Positions 57,209 through 64,000 of a stretch of 64,000 bases of DNA are shown piece after piece. Under the pieces are notes generated by a model. The model saw only the letters and a list, made by a program, of their open reading frames with translations. It was not told the origin of the DNA and did not search any database. Location of the stretch: the NCBI GenBank assembly GCA_010015675.1, contig ML976984.1, forward strand, positions 869,534 through 933,533. The letters are read 5' to 3'. The DNA is from Byssothecium circinans (taxonomy: Eukaryota; Ascomycota; Dothideomycetes; Pleosporales; Massarinaceae). Position 1 is the stretch's first letter. Each line of letters opens with the position of its first letter. The position numbers were made by a program, and so were the translations under genes.

Positions 57209-58099
57209 ATGGTGTCTACCAACTTGCACAAACGCCTTACCCCCGCTTCGACCAACGACAGCCTCTCCGTACAAGGAACGCCTTCCGAAAGAAGCTCCAA
57301 GCGCATTCGGATTGACGATACGGCAATCGCATATGCTGTTCCCGCCGGCCTTTCTCAGAGCTCGAGCATCACAAGTACTCCGTTGGGCCCACGCTTTTTC
57401 AACCCGTTAGCTACACCTCCTCCGAGCGCGAATCTACGTCGAGAAGTCCCAAAAGTGTCGCTAAAACTTCGGATCCCAGAGTGCGTGCCGGATGTGAGGG
57501 AGAAGCGTCAAGCTGCTAGCCGGAAAGGCGCAGCTACAAGATGGGCAAAACAGGGCAAGCTTCAACAACCGCTGCCTAAGGATCGGGAAATCAAAGCTGC
57601 GTACAATTTGAAGCTTATGCGACACTATCCGGCTGCACCTGCCACGAATCCTGCTTTACAGTCGTCTACATCTGCATCCGCAACCAACCCAATACCGACT
57701 CCAGCTGCCAATGACAACTTTATCAGGCCCGTAATTCAGAAATCCGAACGCGTCGCCAAACTCCTCAAGTCGTTTCCCAAACTCGAGACTCCAGTTCCTA
57801 CAGCTGCCAATTCAATCGCAGTGAAGACACAGCTTCAGATCGACGAGCAAAACTTGAAGAGAAACGTCAAGGCCACAAGGAGCGATGAAGGAAAGAAAAT
57901 TGCATGGGCCAGCTTCTCAGTTGAGGATTGGGCTGAACGGCAGGTCATGGTCGAGTCGGCACTCCCGTCGGACGACATGTCGAAAGAGAGCAGAGGTGCT
58001 CCGAACAACTTGCCCGACTGGATCAAGCACAAGACGAGCAAGTTTGCGCAGGAAGAGGGGCCGAGCGTGCGTGGAAAGAAGGGAAGGAAATGGGCTTAG
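57209..58099 (+). CDS. Hypothetical basic protein
   Basis: This is a single exon of 296 residues; the first ATG of the frame is 57209 (MVSTNLHKRLTPASTNDSLS). It includes a likely nuclear signal (ERSSKRIRIDD), a basic helical part (RQAASRKGAATRWAKQGKLQ), KLLKSFPKLETPVPTAANSI and a C-terminal end WIKHKTSKFAQEEGPSVRGK. Most of it is disordered. No family is recognised and there are no membrane or signal segments. The TATA box at 57028 and clean frame support expression. Confidence 0.65.
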   Translation: MVSTNLHKRLTPASTNDSLSVQGTPSERSSKRIRIDDTAIAYAVPAGLSQSSSITSTPLGPRFFNPLATPPPSANLRREVPKVSLKLRIPECVPDVREKRQAASRKGAATRWAKQGKLQQPLPKDREIKAAYNLKLMRHYPAAPATNPALQSSTSASATNPIPTPAANDNFIRPVIQKSERVAKLLKSFPKLETPVPTAANSIAVKTQLQIDEQNLKRNVKATRSDEGKKIAWASFSVEDWAERQVMVESALPSDDMSKESRGAPNNLPDWIKHKTSKFAQEEGPSVRGKKGRKWA

Positions 58100-58917
58100 G
58101 ATGTCTGGGGCTGGGGAGCGAGCTATGGCTCCTGTGTGCCTCCAATCAACAATGGGTTGGCGACCTAATAACAGTACGGTGAGCTCTGCCGGAGGTTTGG
58201 CGGCAGCTTTGGCCACGGGTTGCGCCGGCTAGTCTTTTGGTCAACATGGGAAGGCGAGGTGGACGTGCGAAGGCCATTCGTTGGCTTGATTTGACTGGAA
58301 TTGAATTGTATTGGTCGCTTTACTTGGATCAAGACAGGTATGGCAATGGGCCCGGATATGATCTGTGGAAGCTATGTAGATACCACATCATCTTTTAAGC
58401 TAAGCGCTTTTCTTCGCCATCTAGGTATGGCTCGATAGAATGGAAGTTCGCCAACGTATTCCACCATTCACTCCACATACTTCACTGCACTTGATTAGAA
58501 ACCAATTCCTTATCGTTGGGTATGTGATGGTCCCGCTTTACTGCCTTAACAGCCCATCCAAAGAGGACCGATATCATGCTCAAACTCTTTTCCAAGCTGT
58601 TCATTCGCTACCCAAATTAGTTAGCGGCTGGATGAACCACAACTGAGGCCCCGTCCGATTACATATGGTCGAGGCCTATTACACTCAACATTGGCGAAGA
58701 GATTTTTCAATATTCTAGTGCAGTATATAAACCAGTGTCGTCCGGCTCCCTGGGGAGATGTTTTTTCGTCCACTGTCCACTCCCCCAGAACTACCACTAC
58801 ATCTACGACTCACGAAGCACCGAACGACCTCTACGAAACACACGCCAATTTACGAACACTTCACGAATAACCTCACCACCCTTACCTCTAAACCTAATTT
58901 CCACAACTACCGCCACA
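58100..58917. promoter_or_regulatory. Intergenic and promoter with TATA box
   Basis: TATATAA at 58724-58730 lies 188 nt upstream of the ATG at 58918. The preceding ~600 bp hold no supported gene. Confidence 0.5.
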
Positions 58918-59679
58918 ATGTCTTCTCGCAACACTACCAGCTTGATTGCCCTAGGTGCAGGTGCCATCCACCTCGTAGGCGAAGATATTAATAGAAGCGG
59001 AAACGCGCACGACTTTAGTTTTCCGCAGGGAGTTGCCGCCACGATAGAAGAAGAAGAAGATGTGAAGATCAAGATCAAGATAGAAGAAAACGATATCGAT
59101 ATCAAAATAGAAGACATCCCATTATTCGAAGACGACAAACCTTCCGATTCCGATTCCGATGCCGACGCCGAACCAGATATCAAAATCGAAGAAATCCCTC
59201 TCATTAAAATCGAAGGGCTTTCTGATTGGGAACCATATATCACGCACGAATTCGTCAACTACGATGCCTTCGCGCTAGCAGACGACGAATTCCCTCCGGA
59301 CACAATATACGCTCCCTTCGCTGGTATGCCCCTCCCGGCATCCCTATCCCCTTCCCCTTCCTCACCACTACCCCCTATTAAAAACGAAGCACAACCCCCC
59401 TCTACGCCCCGTTCCCTCCGTCGCCCTCCCACCGGTTCTCAGAATGAAATCCGCTGGGACGCATACGCTACGCTTTTACAAAGAAAGGTTGACTATACGC
59501 CGCTGATTGCGAAGAATGAGGGGGTTATGTATCGGGTTGGTACTGCGGAGGTGGACGCCGGGTTAAGGCGGGATATGAAGGATTCGATGGGGAGTGCGAG
59601 GGAGAGGAGTGGAGTTAGGAGGGAGGTGATGGAGGTGAGGAGGGCGATGGGGTTGAGGGATAGGCGGGTTTACCTTTAG
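58918..59679 (+). CDS. Acidic protein with repeated IKIE motifs
   Basis: This is a single exon of 253 residues from ATG at 58918 (MSSRNTTSLIALGAGAIHLV). Residues ~45-105 contain alternating Ile/Lys/Glu/Asp: EEEEDVKIKIKIEENDIDIK, later DIKIEEIPLIKIEGLSDWEP. Four IKIE units match the hydrophobic-Lys-x-Glu sumoylation consensus. A proline-rich linker follows (PLPASLSPSPSSPLPP), and the C-terminus is basic and helical (MKDSMGSARERSGVRREVME). No recognised domain; possibly a nuclear regulator modified by SUMO. The upstream part of the open frame has no ATG and is 5' leader. Confidence 0.7.
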   Translation: MSSRNTTSLIALGAGAIHLVGEDINRSGNAHDFSFPQGVAATIEEEEDVKIKIKIEENDIDIKIEDIPLFEDDKPSDSDSDADAEPDIKIEEIPLIKIEGLSDWEPYITHEFVNYDAFALADDEFPPDTIYAPFAGMPLPASLSPSPSSPLPPIKNEAQPPSTPRSLRRPPTGSQNEIRWDAYATLLQRKVDYTPLIAKNEGVMYRVGTAEVDAGLRRDMKDSMGSARERSGVRREVMEVRRAMGLRDRRVYL

Positions 59680-59878
59680 AGAAGATGGATAGGGGTGTGA
59701 TTTTGCTCTGGATTCTTTACTGTGGGTGGGGGATTCTTGTGTGAGAGTACGTGTCGGACGCCTTTACGTAGGGCGCTTTTTTCCCCTTGTGCGATACGAT
59801 GCGGCGTTTGGGACTGGGACGTTGGGATGTTACTGGAGTACATGTAAATGCTATTTCCTTTTTTTTTTTTTTTTGGAT

Positions 59879-60942
59879 CTAATAGTCGTAAAATCCTTTC
59901 CCGCTCTTCTTACCCAACCACCCCGCATCAACCATCTTCTTCAACAGCACCGCAGGCCGATATTTCGAATCCCCCGTATCCTCATACAAGACCTTCATAA
60001 TCGCCAAACAGGTATCCAGCCCGATGAAATCGGCCAACTGCAGCGGTCCCATAGGCACATTCGTTCCGTTCTTCATAATACTGTCAATATCCTCTTTACC
60101 TCCGACACCCGTCTCTAGACAAATCACCGCTTCATTGATATACGGCATCAGTATGCGGTTCGCCAAGAAGCCTGGCGAGTCGGTGCTGATGGAGGGAATT
60201 TTACCCATGCGCTTGCAGAATTCTAGCGCGATGGAGAGCGTGGATTGGGAGGTTTGGAGGCCGGTGATGATTTCCACGCCTTTTTGGATGGGGACGGGGT
60301 TCATGAAGTGCGTGCTGATGACGCGCGAAGAGGCGCTGAGATCGGTTGGGTCGGTGGTGGTGGAGGCGGCGATGCGGGTTATGGAGATGGAAGATGTGTT
60401 TGTTGCGAGGATGGCATGGGAGGGACAGATCTGGGCAAGTTGGGAGAAGATTTTAGTTTTGAGGTCGGGGATTTCCTGGGCTTGTTAGACGTGCATTTGC
60501 AGATGTACGAGGGATGGAGTGGTGCGCACAGGAACAGCTTCAATGACAAAGTCAACCTCTGACAGGTCTTCTATCTTGGTGCTGGAAGTGAGACGCTCTC
60601 TTGCGGCAGTGGCATCTTCTTTCGATATTCTTCCTTTTCCCACATCTTTCTCGAGCAGCTTGTCGGCGAACTTGAGGCCCTTGTCGATTGAGGCTTGTGA
60701 GCTGTCGATGATTTGGACGGGTACGGAGGCTTTCTGTGATGCTACGAGAGCTATTCCAAGGCCCTGTGGACGTCAATTGCTGCTCATGTGAATTGGAGGA
60801 ATTGTCTCACCATCTGTCCAGCTCCGATGACACCCAGCTTCTTGACTTCTGCTGCAGCGCCTACAGAAGGTGTTGAGCTGAAGCTTCGGCATTGATGCCT
60901 TGCTGCACATGTGAGTGCCCGTCTTGACACGGTTGAAAGCAT
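59879..60942 (-). CDS. 3-hydroxyacyl-CoA dehydrogenase, mitochondrial type
   Basis: The model is complement(join(59879..60475,60530..60763,60811..60942)), 320 residues, introns of 54 and 47 nt, phase 0. The N-terminus [20 protein letters not shown] is an Arg-rich mitochondrial presequence. The Rossmann fold starts [20 protein letters not shown] (GxGxxG). The catalytic His is in STHFMNPVP, with the partner Glu in the preceding FVIEAVPEIPDLK region. The C-terminal dimer domain has [16 protein letters not shown] and [20 protein letters not shown], ending KSGKGFYDY. It oxidises L-3-hydroxyacyl- or 3-hydroxybutyryl-CoA with NAD+ in mitochondrial beta-oxidation or butyrate metabolism; short-chain preference is likely by length. 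Head-to-head with TOF1, 266 bp apart. Confidence 0.93.
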
Positions 60943-61208
60943 TTTGTGAGGTACAGCACGAATATGTGAGTCGTGATGGAAAAAGCGTCAACATGTGATC
61001 CGGAACTGCAGAGCTCGAAGGAGGGCCGATGATAGCCTTTACCGAGGCCTGACGCTGGCTTGGCAGTTTTGCATCGTTTGCTGCCAGTCGCATTTTAGCA
61101 TGGGCGTTAATGGTCTTGACGCGTCCCGTCGCGTCGCGTCGTCCGACATCGCCAAAGTTATCGCGAGACGAGTGTGCACCTCTACCACCGGCGTCCACCA
61201 CCACCGCA

Positions 61209-64000
61209 ATGGCCCAAACGACGTTGGATGAGTGGGCAAAGGACCCTGTTGACCCTGAGATTCGCGCCCATGTTTACAGTCTCATCACTGCGGTCAGTCT
61301 TACTAGCATTCATCTCTCTAGCATAGTTATGGGATGGTATCGCTAACGTTGTCTATGTAGCTCGGTGGTATTGGCGACGACGGGACCTACCAGCTCGGAG
61401 ACGACGCTATTCTATGCTTGAAAGACCTACGAAGATGGCTGAAGCTCGCCGATACACAATTAAACCGGCGCGATGTGGCCCGTTGCATGGCCGAAGCGAA
61501 CCTGGTGAAGGGCGACCTGCTGGAAATACTGGCGAAGATATCGGACAAGTTGATGCATGATGTGCGCAAGCAGAAGATTGCCGTTGCAACGCTGGAACTC
61601 CTCGTGCCCTTGACCTGGCCGTATGAGATCGATCCCGTCGAAGCGACCGTTAACCACCATCGACACGGACCGTATGTTCAATTGGCTCAGATCGGGTACA
61701 AGCGTGCTATCCTACACTATGATCGTGCGAAGATCCTCCAGACCGCGGTGCGAATCGCTCTACCTTCCATGGCCGTACCCATACGGGAACGAACGTCGCG
61801 GGACGAAGGCATCATCCGCATCGCACTGTACTTCATAAGAAACATCGCCATGTTGTCGCCCCCAAAGAGCGTTCCCATGGATATAGACGATGCGGAAGTG
61901 GCACGATCGGCTGTAATCGATGCCTTTCAAGAGCAGGATATATTCCAGGTTTTGTTGAGTGTGGCATCGAGCATTGGCGAAGACTTCGTTTCGCAGGATG
62001 TCGTGGTACTGGAAATCCTCTTCTTTCTACTCAAGGGCATAGATGCGGAGAAGCTGTTCATGCATGAGAAGAAGCGGAACAACAAGAACACGGAAGAACT
62101 CAAGGCCTTGATCCAGAAAGAGAAGTCAATGCTGGCAGGTTACGCGCGACATGCACCTACACGCCACAACCGTTTTGGGACAATGATTTGGCTCAAGCAG
62201 GATGATGACAAGGTTTCCACCATATCGGGACAAGATGTCTTGGGCAAAGCGCAAAGGACGATGCAAAAGATGGACAAGACCAAGAAATGGAACAAGCCCA
62301 GGCGGCCAGGACGCAAGCAGGATGCAGAGCAAGAGCGCGAAGAGTTTGACCTTCCGATTGCTCTCACGGCTTCAGCCCAAAAGCACGTGAAAGCTTTTGT
62401 CGAGGAGTTCCTAGATTCGTCGTTCAACCCATTCTTCTTGCACCTACGAAAGGCGATCGAGCGAGAGACCGAACGCGTAGAGACACGCCATTCGCGACAG
62501 TACTTTTACCTCGTCTCATGGTTTCTAAAGGCAGAATGCGCCCGTCGCCGCACCATAAAGGAGAAGGCGGTTGATCCAAAGAGCAATGAAGCCCTGACGG
62601 CGGAAGATGAGAGCTATGGTCTTGTTGCGGAAGCCATGACACAGGAGACATTCATTCTCCTCAACAGGTTTATGCAAAAGAGCGAGGACGAGAAGGCATG
62701 GCAGGATCTCAATGCAGGCATGAAGTGCTTCACTCAGATTCTGCTTACCGTGCAGGAGATGTCTGAGTCAGCTCTCGAGGACGACCAAGATATTGCTGAG
62801 AATATCCAGAATCGTATCTTCTACGAAGAATCAACACACGATCGAATTGTACATACGCTTCGATCGTACAAGGATCAAGGGTTTGGGTATTTGGACGCGG
62901 TCACAGAGCTGGCACATGTCTTCTTACGAATGCTAGAGCTCTACTCGAAACAAAACGTTGACATGCAGGTGCGCTCCAAGAAGCGAGCTCGCAAGATACG
63001 CAAGAAGCAGGCTCAAGCAGAGGGGCAAGAAGGCGGAGAAGACGGCAACGTTTCGGAGACCGAAGACATTGCGAGCGCGGCACGAACAGTTTCCGAGCGC
63101 AAATTTGACTTCAGCCGATTTGCTGCAAAATTCATCAACCAAAGTAGTGTTAACACATTCGTGGCCTTCACGAAATACTACAGTGAGTTGGGCCCCGAAC
63201 AGCTCAAACGCGCGCACCGCTTCTTTTACCGGGTAGCCTTCAAGATGGACATTGCTGTTCTATTGTATCGAGTGGATGTCCTGCAGCTCTTCAACAAGAT
63301 GATCAAGGGCCCGGAAGGGCTAGATCCAGAGTCCCCAGGGTTCAAAGAGTGGGAGGAGTTTGTGCGCCATTTCTTCCGGACAGTGGTCAAGAGAGTACAG
63401 GACAGGCCGGAGCTCTTTGTAGAGATGCTGTTTAGCAAGGTACCGGCCACTATCTTCTTCCTTGAACATGGCTACGACCGAGAGGTGCCAACGCGAACAC
63501 CACGAGCACCGGCGGAGCTTGAGGTCAAGCCAGGGATGGAGAAGCCTGAGCAGATTGGGGTGGCTGTGGGCATACTGGTCAACCAGCAGAAGTCTGACGC
63601 ACTGCACTGGGTCCGCGATGTTCTTACGTCTGCGGTTGAGGAGCGAAAGGCATGGGAGGAGATGGAAGAAGCGCGTAAAGCGGCAGCAGCGGCTGAGAAC
63701 CCCGATGGAGAACCTGCCCCCGAGGATCCAGACGCTGAGGCTCCCAAACCTCCTTCAATATGTGAGGGCAATGCAGCATACCTGACGACCTGTGCTAATT
63801 CCTAATAGTGATCAAACCTGACAACGAGGAGCGTCACATTGCAATGTTCAAAGACAACAAACTTCGCCTACTTATGAATCTCGTTGGATTCACACGTTTA
63901 GGCGCTCACGACGATCCAGAGGCGACTTGGATCATCCCTTCGTCTCTCACCTCCGCAGAGTTACAAGAAGCGGTCGATCTGATCAGGAAATTTGAGTTCG
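61209..64000 (+). CDS. TOF1: Topoisomerase 1-associated factor 1 (Timeless/Tof1/Swi1), cut by window edge
   Basis: Exons visible: 61209..61292, 61361..63761, 63809..64000 and on beyond the window. Start MAQTTLDEWAKDPVDPEIRA; the first intron (GTCAGT...GTAG, 68 nt) leads to LGGIGDDGTYQLGDDAILCL. The N-terminal Timeless domain is clear: KDLRRWLKLADTQLNRRDVA, LLEILAKISDKLMHDVRKQK and IVATL-like ELLVPLTWPYEIDP. The later part has KKRARKIRKKQAQAEGQEGG and FAAKFINQSSVNTFVAFTKY. The protein travels with replication forks, with Csm3/Swi3 and Mrc1, pauses forks at barriers and supports checkpoint activation. At least 860 residues are seen; the family is about 1100-1300, so the missing part is mainly the C-terminus. 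Confidence 0.93.

Overview
The window reads as nuclear DNA of a filamentous ascomycete (Pezizomycotina, most likely a dothideomycete; the class is inferred from the look of the proteins, not proven). Genes stand singly on both strands, carry short GT-AG introns of about 45-140 nt, have no operon structure, and many proteins match fungal families such as Hgh1, Cox14, DUF2458, Prp4, DUF3425-type Zn2Cys6 factors, Pex14 and Tof1. I rebuilt exon-intron structures by hand. Nearly every spliced model closes in frame, which supports the boundaries, but no transcript evidence was available.

0-21.9 kb is an ordinary gene-dense stretch: a cut-off EthD-domain protein; a helical unknown; a long proline/serine-rich protein with a hydrophobic tail; the eEF2 chaperone HGH1; a small surface or membrane protein; a DUF2458 protein divergent from a Cox14-family assembly factor; a cysteine-rich membrane protein divergent from a nucleolar SRP40-like protein; a TBC Rab-GAP; and an inositol monophosphatase divergent from a hot-dog thioesterase.

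21.9-24 kb is gene-poor and leads to a secreted GH55 exo-beta-1,3-glucanase whose start codon appears to be split by an intron. A cysteine-containing unknown, a Dabb stress-barrel protein and the spliceosomal kinase PRP4 follow. 32.9-38 kb is a five-kilobase island without a convincing gene, apart from one possible small secreted peptide. After it come a Zn2Cys6/DUF3425 transcription factor and a second gene-poor stretch of about 3.2 kb.

43-64 kb is gene-dense again: a proline-rich coiled-coil protein, a Pmp3-family membrane protein with a long tail, a cytochrome b5/MAPR-like haem protein, a tiny HMG-like basic protein, an intradiol dioxygenase (hydroxyquinol/catechol type), an odd RNA polymerase III-type tRNA-like gene, peroxin PEX14 with a 7-nt microexon, three unknown nuclear-looking proteins, a mitochondrial 3-hydroxyacyl-CoA dehydrogenase, and the replication-fork protein TOF1/Timeless cut by the right edge.

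The genes do not form a pathway cluster. Several head-to-head pairs with about 270-430 bp between start codons probably share promoters. The most unusual items are the tRNA-like Pol III unit at 51.4 kb, the PEX14 microexon, the split start codon of the GH55 gene, and an 87-bp (29-codon) tandem repeat at 7.5 kb that resembles the core of the tRNA-like unit.
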